DNA from: Adiantum capillus-veneris
Lineage: Eukaryota > Streptophyta > Polypodiopsida > Polypodiales > Pteridaceae
NCBI GenBank assembly: GCA_014529385.2
Contig: CM043967.1
Span: 133,889,182 to 133,951,181, forward strand
DNA: 62,000 bases
Reading direction: 5' to 3'
Below the pieces are notes generated by a model. It had not been told where the DNA came from. It made no database searches and saw only the letters and a list, made by a program, of their open reading frames with translations. The translations under genes and the position numbers were made by a program. Positions 30,450 through 40,525 of this stretch are shown here, one piece after another; the first letter of the stretch is position 1, and the number at the start of each line of letters is the position of its first letter.

Positions 30450-30872
30450 ATGGCTACTTCACCAGAGGCATGCACTTCTATTTTTGATGAAAGGTACCCT
30501 TTGTCTTTTCCTCAAGTGTTCTACATATGCTACCCTATACTTTCTTGCGAATGGGAGTTGATAGAGAGCCTTGCATGTGAGAGAAATTTTGAGGAGTTAG
30601 AATGGCTGATACGTCTATGGCTAACTAGTGATCTCTACCCAGTAGCGAATGTGTCTCCAGTGGCACATGCTTATTCTTTTGCACAAGATGAGTATCCACG
30701 CATCGCGAGGTTCTTGATTAGCATGCTTGCACAAGAGGATGATGAAGAGGAACTGATAGAGACCGAGGAAGACTATGGCCTCACGTACAACGATTTTATT
30801 TATCTAGATGATGAGGATAGAGGCCTAGCCTTAGGGTGGCCACCCGGTTTATATAATATCCTCTTTCCTTGA
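30450..30872 (+). CDS. Extra 3-prime ORF of gypsy-1, unknown function
   Basis: A 140-codon frame with its own ATG (MATSPEACTSIFDERYPL) lies between the internal polypurine tract and the gypsy-2 insertion, where Athila-type elements carry an env-like or accessory gene. It is acidic, with a strongly negative stretch (QEDDEEELIETEEDYG). It has aromatic-rich blocks (FPQVFYICYPILSCEWE), but no clear signal peptide or membrane span, so I do not call it env-like. It is not present in gypsy-2, whose sequence diverges soon after the TATA-like box. It may be an accessory protein, or the 5-prime remnant of a longer gene. Confidence 0.45.
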   Translation: MATSPEACTSIFDERYPLSFPQVFYICYPILSCEWELIESLACERNFEELEWLIRLWLTSDLYPVANVSPVAHAYSFAQDEYPRIARFLISMLAQEDDEEELIETEEDYGLTYNDFIYLDDEDRGLALGWPPGLYNILFP

Positions 30873-30902
30873 TTCTAAAGGGGTGACAGATAGGTAGGTT
30901 AG

Positions 30903-30907
30903 GGGTC
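30903..30907. repeat. Target site duplication GGGTC of gypsy-2 (left)
   Basis: GGGTC before 30908 is repeated at 39780-39784 right after the 3-prime LTR. Confidence 0.95.
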
Positions 30908-31203
30908 TGTTAACCCTCACGGCACACGGACACCCATCACCTACGATGGACGCGTATAATGTATTTGGTAGAGTCAGGTACCGGGCTTGTCGGTCCAATA
31001 GGGAAAGGTAGAGTGATCGTCGATGAGAGGCGCACTTTAACTTGGACATTCAAGGGATTAGTTGGTTAAGCATGGGCGCCCAAGTGTGAATGGGGTGAGC
31101 TCCTATAAAAGCCAACTAAACCTAATTTTTACTCATTCTCTCATTTGTGCAATTGAAGAGTGCTCTTGCTCCATCTCCATCTTCTTCTTCTTCTTCACCT
31201 CCT

Positions 31204-31236
<33 letters not shown>

Positions 31237-31486
31237 GAGAGTGTGTGTGCGATCGAGCATTACGAAGGCACGACGGCGGCGAAGCGGTTGAGCGCGGCAC
31301 GACTGCAGCTTCTTCTTCATCGCGGCGAGGAATCCACCACGAAGGCGAGCGTAGAGCGGTGAGTGACACACCCTTTGTTTTCTTGAGCTTGCTAGTTTAG
31401 GCTTGTTGTGTGCTTGGAGCCGTTTGTGGCTCGCATACGGTGTATTGGCAAGTCCCTTGCTCCGACAGTGCGGCAAGGAGCGCACA
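30908..31486 (+). repeat. Gypsy-2 5-prime LTR
   Basis: 579 bp, TGTTAACCCTCACGG to GGAGCGCACA. It differs from 39201-39779 by one C/T and one change in the GT/GA tract. TATAAAA at 31104-31110 is the likely TATA box. It belongs to a subfamily distinct from the gypsy-1 LTR (CTCACGG versus CTCGTGG and other changes). Confidence 0.96.
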
Positions 31487-31490
31487 TTTT

Positions 31491-31508
31491 TGGCGCCGTT
31501 GCCGGGGA
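31491..31508 (+). other. Gypsy-2 primer binding site (tRNA-Asp)
   Basis: TGGCGCCGTTGCCGGGGA is a perfect complement to the 3-prime end of plant tRNA-Asp including CCA. Confidence 0.95.
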
Positions 31509-32387
31509 TATGCCCTACACTAAGCTCGGTTAGCACTTTACGCTTCCTTGTGGTGCAATTTGTATCATAGGAAAGGCAGGGAGGGAGTGTGTGGAGATTT
31601 CTGTTTTTTGCGTTTTCTGCATTTGCTGTCAAGTTTCAATTTCTGCTATTGTCTGCGTTTTTTTCAATTTCTACAATTTCTGCGTTTTCAAGTTCGGCGT
31701 TTTCAATTTCTGCAATTTTCTGCAATTTCTGTCAATTTTCTGCAATTTCTGCGTTTTTTCTGCATTTTCTGCATTTTTTTTGCAATTTCTGCAATTTCTG
31801 CATTTTTTTCAATTTCTGTATTTTCTGCATTTTTTTCAATTTCTGTATTTTCAAAAAAAAAAAAAGAAAGAAAAAAATTCGGAAATAAAAAACGCGAGCA
31901 AGCGGGCGGCTAAATTTTTCGAAAATAAAAAACGGACGGTTTGGTTTGTATAAAAGTTAGATCGGGATCGGGATCATTTTCCCAAGCCCAAGCCCAAGCC
32001 CAGGCCCAAGCCTCAGTCTTATGATATATACTAGACTCACTCTTATATATATACCCTACTCCCTCAAGAGAGAATGAGAGCATGTGGGACAAGTCCTCCA
32101 CTCTCCTCCTTTCTCTTCCCACTTGCACCCTTAGACTTTCTAGTTTGGGCCTAGTTCCCTACTGGAAATTGACAGTTTTAGGGATTCCGAGGGCATAGAG
32201 TGACCAAACGGAGGGCTGTAAAGCACGGCACGACCCTCTGACCGATACGCTCGTTTCGAGCTATCACACGGCCCATTCCACGACACGCTCTAAAAAATCT
32301 AGCAAAAAAACAAACAAAAAACACGCTAAAAACTAGTCACAAGGCCTCCTAGAGCAGCTTTTTGACACCTTAGGGTATCAAAAGCAC
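31509..32387 (+). other. Gypsy-2 leader with TTTCTGCA-type minisatellite
   Basis: About 0.9 kb. From about 31598 to 31850 the sequence is an imprecise repeat of short TTTTCTGCA/TTTCAATTTCTG units. Then come a poly-A stretch, GGGATCGGGATC, the CCCAAGCCCAAGCC repeat, TATATATATACCC (32047) and the conserved 100 bp before the gag ATG. Three overlapping open frames over the T-rich repeat are composition artefacts. Confidence 0.75.
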
Positions 32388-35300
32388 ATGCACTTACGCT
32401 CTGGGCGGGTGCTAGAACACGAGCATATTGAGGGTGCCTCTGTTCATACGGACACCCATTACCCATCCACGATAAGCTCTAGACCCTCAGCGGGGACACA
32501 AGGTAGCACCACCCAAGACCCTAAAATAGCCGCTAGTGATTCCTCCTCCGACTCAGAAATCATGGAAGCATACCCTACCCAAAACACTGAGAGAGAAGGC
32601 CATGCACCTCCCGAAGCTCCACAGCCTAGTACTAGTATGTTTAGCCGTTTCATGGAAACATTAGGTAGAGCTACTCGCTCGGAACCTGATGCAGATGAAG
32701 TACGCGAAGGGGGTGGGGAAGTGGAATCTCCTTTCACATCGCACGTGGACCCCACACCCCCAAAGAGTGTCCATGTGGATATCCTACCAACTTCTTACCA
32801 AGAAGGCCCTGTTGAGCTGCCTCCTTCAGAAGTTCCCTCTAGAGTACCGTTGGTGGCAAGTAAAACCACGGGGAGCAACATTGCTTCTACCTCACAAGAA
32901 ACCATTAACACGTTGACTCTAGAAGGATTGTTCATTAATGATCACTGGACATACGACCTCCACAATGAGGTGTTGACGGATCTACACTCTGGCCACGCCT
33001 ACCATGTAGGATGGATAGAGATTGTACAATCCACCTCTAGTGCCACGAGCATCGAAGATCAACAGAAAATGATCTGTAATGTTATCCATGGCATTATTCA
33101 ATCAGAAAGGCAAAACCGAGGGGTAAATATACTCTCAACTGGCCCCATGAGATTTCTGGATACGAGCAAGGCTCAACAGCCTACTCTATCACAAATGGAG
33201 ACTCCTCTAATGAGCCCCATGGACCCATCTTACGTCATTTCACCTGGGGTCTCTATGCAATCTGAGCCTCCGAGCGAAAACTTTAGCTTCCCTAACTTGG
33301 CTCAACCCTCTATCAAGGAAAACACAGTGCTCACTCCAGGGATAAGCCTGACAGAGAATGTACCGATGACATCTACGGTTAGCGCAGTGCCACTACCTAG
33401 TGTCGTAGTACCTAATATGGGGCCTCGACCATATGTGCCTCTAGCCCCTTATGCACACATGGCCCCCACACCTCCAATTGTACCACTTGCTTATGCTCCT
33501 CGAGTGCCGCTCCCTAGCTCTTATCCGAGTGGACCTATGCCCGGTTATGTTCCATATCCTGCATCATCCACACATATGCCAAGACCGGTACCCGTTCCTC
33601 TCCCACATATGATTCCAAGAGTACCTCCACCGGCCCTGCCTCCTCACATAGGTGACTTGGCAGCGTTTGCTCAAACCATAGGTCGATCTATTGCGGAAAA
33701 TATGTGTCATGCATCTGATAGAGAGCCTAGAAGTAAGGCAGTACAAATTGCCAAACTCACACAAAAATTCAATGGGGACGAAGATGCTAGGAAACACATT
33801 GAAGTGTTTGAACAAGTATGTGATTCCTTAGGGGAACGCAACGAACTACATAAGTGCAATGCCTTAAGCTTGACATTAAGTGGGAAGGCTGGAGATTGGT
33901 ATAGAACCCTAAGGGTGGACGAGAAAACAATCTACCCTACCCTTCGAAGGTTGTTTCTAAAGGAGTACATACGAGAAGGTGTGCTTTGGGGTGTAGCATC
34001 TCAGCTACAGAAGGCCGAACGTAAGGAAGGAGAGTCAGTAAGGGACTTCATTAGTCGTCTAAAGCACTTAAACTCTTGCTGCCCTGTAAATGAGCGCTTC
34101 AACAATAACCAACTGCTTGATCGATTCATTCGAGGGTTGAGGAATGAAGGAATCTATAATGGACTAGTGATTAGAGGTATCACAACCTGGGAAGATGTCA
34201 CTGCCAATGCAATCCAACTAGAGGACAACTTGATGATAGCAGGCATGAGGGTGTCTACTGACACAAGATCCACTAGCTCACAAGCCATTGAGTATGAACC
34301 CATGACTGCAAAGCCCATTGCCAATGAGCCAAAGGTATTTGAGACATTCTTGACAGACCTCACCAAGGCAATCCAAGAGTCTCTTAAGGATAATCGACCC
34401 CCTCAAAATAGTCACATGTATCCAAGAAGGGAGCAACAATGGTGTTCCATTTGCTTAGGTCCACATAGCACTAGTGAGTGCCCTACGTTTAGAGTAAAAT
34501 TTAATGGAACTTGCAACGCATGTGGTAGGTATGGTCACCAAGCTAAGGATTGTTTAATGATCAAACGTATGATGGCAAATAGACCACCTGTAGCCTGGAC
34601 GGATGCGCCTCGAGCTCCTGTATTGATGCCTACTCCACCTGTTGAGCAACTACCGCAACACATGGTCCCTAGATCTCAAAATGTTGTACAAGCTACGCCG
34701 TTACCACCTCCTGTGCTAGGACCGCAGCCCCCGCATCCAAGAGTCGCCCCTATGAACCAAGTGGGTTGCGAGCCATCAAATGCTTATGCAGATGGTTGTG
34801 AGGAGGAAATAGACACTAGTATTGCCTACGGACTTGATACATTGGAAGAGTGTCCTATATACTACATGGAGGATTGTTGGGGACAAGTCAAGCCGGTTTA
34901 TCAAGCTGCTGCTCTCGCATCCAGAGGTCAAAATATCAACACCCAGGCTAGGAGGCCACCTCTCCAATGCTACGAGTGTGGTGGACCACATCGAGTAGCG
35001 GAGTGCCCTATTAGGCTGCAAAAGAATGCTGCACAGATGCAAATGAATCAAGGGAGCACGTCTGCAATGCCAATACTCACATGTAATCGTTGTGGCATAG
35101 ATCACTTGATTGCCCAATGCCCCTATAACCCAAATGCGCCTAAAATCACACCCCTGAATTTGGTCGAAATTGCTAGTGTGACATCACCAATACCACCCGT
35201 CGCACCCGCTTATGCGATTACACGGTCCATGCTTCAAGGGCCAGGACATATCCTCGAAGAGAGAGATACCGCGTCAATTATCCAAGCAAAGAAAAAGAAG

Positions 35301-37568
35301 ACACGAAGGAAGAAGTCGCAGAATACGGAAAATTCAAAGCCAAGTTCCAAAACAAACATAGGAACAGGAGATGACCCCGTGTATATGAATGACCTCGAGG
35401 ATGATTCAGATTCAGTCGAGACAATGGAGACTAGAACAAATACCACAAAGGGAAAGACCGACAAAGAAAACCGTAACATGGAACCAAATGAAAACCGAAT
35501 GAGAGAAAACCATAAAGAGCCTCTGAAAACACCACAAGTGTTTCCAAATCCAATCCAAGACCCCCAAGATAAACCGCAGGGGCAAAAAGGAAAAAATCGT
35601 AAAAAGAAGATTGGGACGTATCCAAACCCAGTAGATGAGATTGAGCAGGTGAAACATCTAAGAGGTTTAGTGGAGGAGACTCAAAGGAAACTAGAACAAG
35701 AACCCATGCATATCAAAATTCATGACACAGTGTTTCCCACGCAAGTTCATCCACCCCACATGAACCATAGACCGTTAGCCATATCTAGTATCATCCAAGA
35801 AGGGAGTGAGGACAGGACATCAGAAAGTGAGCATACACCCTTCTTGTTGGAAAGGATGTTTAACGAAGGAATACCTGATCCTATTGAGGAATATGAGATT
35901 CCATCCTCACCAGTTCCTAGTCAAGGACCTACACCTTGCAAAACACCAATGAATGTTGCCAAACTAGTGGACTTCATGTCTTCTGAGGTCCGAACCACGA
36001 TCATAGCAAAGCTGTATGGAGATCCTGAGTTATTCCTTGCACTTCGAGCATTCCTTAACAGAGAGCTACGAACGGGATTACCGCAGTTTGCGCAACCAAA
36101 TAGGCCTGACTCGATTATGATTGATGAGGAAAATCATGTGCAATCACTTGACTTAGATGGACACGAGTCTGTGATCGAGGTACCCATTAACGAATTAGGG
36201 CAGTATTTTGAAGGCGACGAGTCTAATGCGACCCTACCCATCACTACCAAGGGATTAACTATAAAGGGAATTCTTGATGGTGGTGCGGGAGTTAGCATCG
36301 TTACAAAAGATTGTTGGGAATCCATGGGAAAACCCCGCCTCAGTGTTACTAACATTGTGGTAAAGATGGCAAATGGTACCATAGCCAAACCTATGGGGAT
36401 GCTCAAGGATCTTAAGATCAAAGTTCTAGGATACAAGGTGCGACATACGTTCATTGTAATGGATTTCTCTAAACACCTTATGTCATATGAAATGATTTTA
36501 GGACGACCATTCATGAGGGAAGCACAAATGGTTCACGATTGGTCTAAGAATCATGTCTATTTGCAATTCCAAGACTCTGTCCTTAGAGTGGATTTGGTGA
36601 CTGGTAAGGTACACCCCTTAGGGAGTAAAACCATTATTGATCATCGCTCTGACACCACAGTTCACTCGGCCCCACTACAATATTGTTACACTTGCAAGAA
36701 GGATACAGACATTGGCCAAGATTCTCCTTACATGGATGTGTTACCGGGTATGACGGAATCAGACAATGTAGACTGGGTCCACCTAGCATCAACCATAGAC
36801 ACTTGGGGAAATAGGGGGACGACCTGGGTAACACCTGAGGGGGATGAAATGCGTATACCCTTAAATATGCTACAAGCAATGCATATCGCTTCCGACAAGA
36901 CTCATCCTAAGGTAACGAAGAAAACATACAAGTGGGTCCCTAAAACCTCTGTAGTGAGCATGGTTGATGCAAAAAAACGGAAACCTAGTAAGAACCGTAC
37001 CACTCACTCCAAGAAAAGTAAAGAAACGCTGCGTTGGATTCCTAAGCGACTATTGGAAGCCCAAGGATACTATCAAGGAAATGATCAAATCTGGGTGCCA
37101 AAACGTAGATTGTGCTCTTACCTATCACCTGACCCAAGTGAGCCCAATCCCGTAGCTCCAAAACGAATCGATGATCGTGAAAAGAAAAAAATCACAGAAT
37201 GCTACACACCCGCTCCCGAGCTAGTTTGGGTACCAAAGAAAGAACGATTTGTTCCACCTAGCTCAAGAAGGGGGGAGTCCCATGAAGATTCTAGCTCATC
37301 ATGTAATACATCCATAGAGGTAAAAGCTTCTACACAGCCTCCATCTATAGTAGTGGACCTCCATGAAGCTACAAAAGAATCCACACCTCCCAGTGTTCAA
37401 GAATCACCTAATGAACCACTTCAAGTTCAATCCTGGGAGAGTACCTTACCACCGTTGCAACTCGACAAGGTGCCTAGGGTAATAACAAACTACTGGCAAA
37501 AATCCTCACCTATTACCAACTGGAACAATTGGTTTCAAAGGGTGACAAGCTCATTTCAAACAGTATGA
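32388..37568 (+). CDS. Gypsy-2 gag-protease polyprotein with W(V/I)PK tail, 1726 codons, intact
   Basis: Starts at ATG (MHLRSGRVLE). Approximate order: S/T-rich region (1-200); proline-rich spacer (330-440); retrotransposon gag domain (450-615, FNGDEDARKHIEVFE, GDWYRTL); four zinc knuckles near 685 (CSICLGPHSTSEC), 709 (CNACGRYGHQAKDC), 862 (CYECGGPHRVAEC) and 899 (CNRCGIDHLIAQC). A basic patch lies near 967 (KKKKTRRKKS). Protease follows with LDGGAGVSIV near 1297 and ILGRPFM. Directly after the protease the frame joins a domain with YKWVPK (1513), LRWIPK (1549), IWVPK (1569) and VWVPK (1613). No stop in 5.2 kb and no RT or integrase. Probably still makes Gag particles; protease activity with DGGA is plausible but untested. 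Confidence 0.93.
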   Translation: MHLRSGRVLEHEHIEGASVHTDTHYPSTISSRPSAGTQGSTTQDPKIAASDSSSDSEIMEAYPTQNTEREGHAPPEAPQPSTSMFSRFMETLGRATRSEPDADEVREGGGEVESPFTSHVDPTPPKSVHVDILPTSYQEGPVELPPSEVPSRVPLVASKTTGSNIASTSQETINTLTLEGLFINDHWTYDLHNEVLTDLHSGHAYHVGWIEIVQSTSSATSIEDQQKMICNVIHGIIQSERQNRGVNILSTGPMRFLDTSKAQQPTLSQMETPLMSPMDPSYVISPGVSMQSEPPSENFSFPNLAQPSIKENTVLTPGISLTENVPMTSTVSAVPLPSVVVPNMGPRPYVPLAPYAHMAPTPPIVPLAYAPRVPLPSSYPSGPMPGYVPYPASSTHMPRPVPVPLPHMIPRVPPPALPPHIGDLAAFAQTIGRSIAENMCHASDREPRSKAVQIAKLTQKFNGDEDARKHIEVFEQVCDSLGERNELHKCNALSLTLSGKAGDWYRTLRVDEKTIYPTLRRLFLKEYIREGVLWGVASQLQKAERKEGESVRDFISRLKHLNSCCPVNERFNNNQLLDRFIRGLRNEGIYNGLVIRGITTWEDVTANAIQLEDNLMIAGMRVSTDTRSTSSQAIEYEPMTAKPIANEPKVFETFLTDLTKAIQESLKDNRPPQNSHMYPRREQQWCSICLGPHSTSECPTFRVKFNGTCNACGRYGHQAKDCLMIKRMMANRPPVAWTDAPRAPVLMPTPPVEQLPQHMVPRSQNVVQATPLPPPVLGPQPPHPRVAPMNQVGCEPSNAYADGCEEEIDTSIAYGLDTLEECPIYYMEDCWGQVKPVYQAAALASRGQNINTQARRPPLQCYECGGPHRVAECPIRLQKNAAQMQMNQGSTSAMPILTCNRCGIDHLIAQCPYNPNAPKITPLNLVEIASVTSPIPPVAPAYAITRSMLQGPGHILEERDTASIIQAKKKKTRRKKSQNTENSKPSSKTNIGTGDDPVYMNDLEDDSDSVETMETRTNTTKGKTDKENRNMEPNENRMRENHKEPLKTPQVFPNPIQDPQDKPQGQKGKNRKKKIGTYPNPVDEIEQVKHLRGLVEETQRKLEQEPMHIKIHDTVFPTQVHPPHMNHRPLAISSIIQEGSEDRTSESEHTPFLLERMFNEGIPDPIEEYEIPSSPVPSQGPTPCKTPMNVAKLVDFMSSEVRTTIIAKLYGDPELFLALRAFLNRELRTGLPQFAQPNRPDSIMIDEENHVQSLDLDGHESVIEVPINELGQYFEGDESNATLPITTKGLTIKGILDGGAGVSIVTKDCWESMGKPRLSVTNIVVKMANGTIAKPMGMLKDLKIKVLGYKVRHTFIVMDFSKHLMSYEMILGRPFMREAQMVHDWSKNHVYLQFQDSVLRVDLVTGKVHPLGSKTIIDHRSDTTVHSAPLQYCYTCKKDTDIGQDSPYMDVLPGMTESDNVDWVHLASTIDTWGNRGTTWVTPEGDEMRIPLNMLQAMHIASDKTHPKVTKKTYKWVPKTSVVSMVDAKKRKPSKNRTTHSKKSKETLRWIPKRLLEAQGYYQGNDQIWVPKRRLCSYLSPDPSEPNPVAPKRIDDREKKKITECYTPAPELVWVPKKERFVPPSSRRGESHEDSSSSCNTSIEVKASTQPPSIVVDLHEATKESTPPSVQESPNEPLQVQSWESTLPPLQLDKVPRVITNYWQKSSPITNWNNWFQRVTSSFQTV

Positions 37569-39187
37569 TCTACCTAAGGAAGGGGGGAATGTTTGCTGAC
37601 AGTTATCATTCATTTGTTTCCCTCTCAACCTTTTTCCCTGACCTCTCAATTCCAATCTTAGGGAATGTATATATATAGCCTTATACTCACAAAAACAAAA
37701 AAAAAAAGAGCAAGAGCAATTAGCAAACGAGTATGCACATTAAAAGTCAAAACATTGACTCAGACCTACACATGTCACATTTGGTACAGTGAAACAGAAA
37801 CCTATGCCATAAAACACCTTTGATCCTCATCACTTGAGTGATGGAGGGTAGGTAAGATTAGTACGATAGGAGTGTTTCTGTTTTAGAGTTGAGTGATTAG
37901 CAAAGTTCTCTTTTCCCACTGATGTGCCTCCTGGAGGTATTGTTTGTGTTTCCTAGTGTGTACAGGAGCGTGTTGCTATTGATAGGATTTGGACCTTCAT
38001 GGAATCTTTATCTCGACTCACTCTTCAAATCAAGCGCGACCATCAACACAAACAGGTGTTTCTTGTCCATTAGCATTGCCCTTATCTTTTTTGCATCCAT
38101 GTTTGTCTGCTTTGATTGTGATTGGTAGCATAATATTCAGCGCATTGGCTTAGTATCCAACATTTAATTCAATGCAATCTTTTGTCATAATCACTTGTTT
38201 AGGTGTAAAAATCAAGCAGTCCGACTAAGCTAGTTTGACCAAGCTAGGTATTAGAAATCTTCTCTTAATACCATGGGGAATGCCTTCCTAATAAACAATG
38301 GTTACTTAGGTTCTTAATCCGATTTAGGCAGCATTGTATGAAATGTACTAGGGCTTTCTAGTGGGCTTAACCCTATCGACCTTTAGCTTAAGTATTATAA
38401 AGGGAATTTACTAATGTGATGAGCCTGGGGAGGGTAACAGTGTTATATGGCCCCCCAAAGTTACAAAATTTAAATGCTGAAAATGAACAAGCAAAAAATC
38501 AAAGTGCCACAATGAAAAATTTTAAGCTGGAAGAGAAATCTCGGCTTGATTTGGTACTTCACTCACATGTATTGCCTATGGTACTAGAGCCCTAGAGGTT
38601 CCCAGCGTGGGCGCTTTTCCTTGAAAAGCAAAAAACCCAAGGCATACAAAATAAGCACACACATCATAATTGAATCAATGTGAAAAGACCTTGGGGGGTC
38701 AAAGAAAAAGTAATCAGTCAGGCGATGATTTCATGAGAAATTCCTTTTATGGTAGCTTAATTACAAGGTTTTCTAGATATAGCCTCTAGTCAGCCCTCGA
38801 ACATGAATACTTGGCTCTCGCGATTAAACAACTTAATTGACCACAGAAAGTTAAGAAGCTTACCCATGGTATTAATATTCGATCTCTAGTGCTTTTCGAC
38901 CGTCAAATTAGCGACCCCAGACTTGTTTAATTTTCTACCTTTACATCTGTTTATGCATTTGATTACATTGAAATTTAATGTTCATTGCTAACAAATTGTT
39001 TGAAATTCTTTTACCAATCAATGTGTCTACCTAAAACTGCATATGCTTTTTAAGAGAATGCAATTACTGTGCCAATGTTGTTTGATTTTGCAGTGACTGA
39101 AGAAGGCTAAGGACATTCATCTCAAATGCTCTTCCACCTCGACGACCCAGCTTCAACTCAATAGCTTCCGAGGACGGAATCTACATC
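37569..39187 (+). other. Gypsy-2 3-prime noncoding region
   Basis: It begins with an internal polypurine tract (37576-37589) and a TATA-like box (37669-37678), both shared with gypsy-1, then diverges. Apart from the conserved block at 38504-38664 I see no gene. A short frame at 37922-38128 (starting in CCTCCTGGAGGTATTG, also found as CCTCCTAGAGGTAT in gypsy-1 near 39840) may be chance. A CTTCAACTCAATAGCTTCCGAGG stretch before the polypurine tract is identical in gypsy-1. Confidence 0.7.
38504..38664 (+). other. Conserved noncoding block in gypsy-2 3-prime region
   Basis: About 160 bp (GTGCCACAATGAAAAATTTT to ATAAGCACACACATC) is closely matched by 40311-40472 in gypsy-1, while flanking sequence is much more diverged. 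It contains GCTTTTC-CTT-GAAAAGC, a perfect 7-bp stem. In gypsy-1 one base differs but still allows a G-U pair. It could be a packaging, dimerisation or RNA-processing signal; this is inference. Confidence 0.55.
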
Positions 39188-39198
39188 AGGAAGGGGGG
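39188..39198 (+). other. Gypsy-2 polypurine tract
   Basis: AGGAAGGGGGG, two bases before the 3-prime LTR. Confidence 0.95.
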
Positions 39199-39200
39199 CA

Positions 39201-39496
39201 TGTTAACCCTCACGGCACACGGACACCCATCACCTACGATGGACGCGTATAATGTATTTGGTAGAGTCAGGTACCGGGCTTGTCGGTCCAATAGGGAAAG
39301 GTAGAGTGATCGTCGATGAGAGGCGCACTTTAACTTGGACATTCAAGGGATTAGTTGGTTAAGCATGGGCGCCCAAGTGTGAATGGGGTGAGCTCCTATA
39401 AAAGCCAACTAAACCTAATTTTTACTCATTCTCTCATTTGTGCAATTGAAGAGTGCTCTTGCTCCATCTCCATCTTCTTCTTCTTCTTCACCTCCT

Positions 39497-39528
<32 letters not shown>

Positions 39529-39779
39529 GGAGAGTGTGTGTGCGATCGAGCATTACGAAGGCACGACGGCGGCGAAGCGGTTGAGCGCGGCACGACTGCA
39601 GCTTCTTCTTCATCGCGGCGAGGAATCCACCACGAAGGCGAGCGTAGAGCGGTGAGTGACACACCCTTTGTTTTCTTGAGCTTGCTAGTTTAGGCTTGTT
39701 GTGTGCTTGGAGCCGTTTGTGGCTCGCATACGGTGTATTGGCAAGTCCCTTGCTTCGACAGTGCGGCAAGGAGCGCACA
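39201..39779 (+). repeat. Gypsy-2 3-prime LTR
   Basis: 579 bp, nearly identical to 30908-31486, with TATAAAAG at 39397-39404. Followed by the target duplication GGGTC at 39780-39784. Confidence 0.96.
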
Positions 39780-39784
39780 GGGTC

Positions 39785-40491
39785 TAGATTGTGTTTTGAG
39801 TTTGTTTTTTAGGAGTTTTAATTTTTCACACGGACATGCCTCCTAGAGGTATAGTGCCTGTTTTTGGATGTGTTAGGTAGGACTTATATGGATCTCCATC
39901 CACATGGCTGAGGACATCTGCTTCAACGAAATGAGCCACTCCATACCTCCAGGTGTACTACTTTCCATGATTCATGTTGGTGGATATGTGTAATTGCTAA
40001 TAATGATTTTTCATGCTTTGTTTGAGTGCAATAGTTATGATTGTTATTTGCCATTATAGATGTATAAATTTGTATTTGCTTAAGTTGATTGAACTCCAGT
40101 TTAATCTTATGGATGAGCCTGGAGATTACGAGACCGTGACTTTAGGTTAACTCATTTACTTGACCACTAGGCCTAGCTAATAAAATTATCCGAGTATTTG
40201 AGACCTTAGGAATGTTTTAGGCAGAGAAAGGATTATTCACTTAAACAACAAAAAACACTAGTGCGAATACCAAGGAAATGGAAGCCAAAAAAAAAAAAAC
40301 AACAACATAAGTGCCACAAATGAAAAATCTTACGCTGGAAGAGAAATCCTGGCTTGAATTGGTACTTCACTCACATGTATTGTCTATGGTACTAGAGCCC
40401 TAGAGGTTCCCAGTGTGGGCGCTTTTCCTTGAGAAGCAAAAAACCCCGGACATACAAAATAAGCACACACGTCACATGATTGTGACCCAAG

Positions 40492-40525
<34 letters not shown>

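Larger units (their letters stand above)
30908..39779 (+). mobile_element. Gypsy-2: non-autonomous Ty3/gypsy element with intact gag-protease ORF
   Basis: 8872 bp, two 579-bp LTRs with about two differences and a perfect 5-bp target duplication, inserted in the 3-prime region of its relative gypsy-1. The primer site for tRNA-Asp, leader, single 1726-codon ORF, internal and terminal polypurine tracts are all present. RT, RNase H, integrase and the second protease-like domain are absent. Compared with gypsy-1, about 4.2 kb (25330 to 29495 there) is missing and the frame is preserved across the junction. This layout fits LTR elements that keep only gag (sometimes called TR-GAG). It is probably mobilised by enzymes supplied in trans. 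Confidence 0.95.

Noticed and set aside
30450-30872. Calling the extra ORF an envelope gene
   Set aside because: No signal peptide, membrane anchor or cleavage site is visible; position alone is not enough.
31548-31953. Phe/Cys-rich frames in the gypsy-2 leader
   Set aside because: Three overlapping frames over a TTTCTGCA minisatellite, absent as a protein in gypsy-1.
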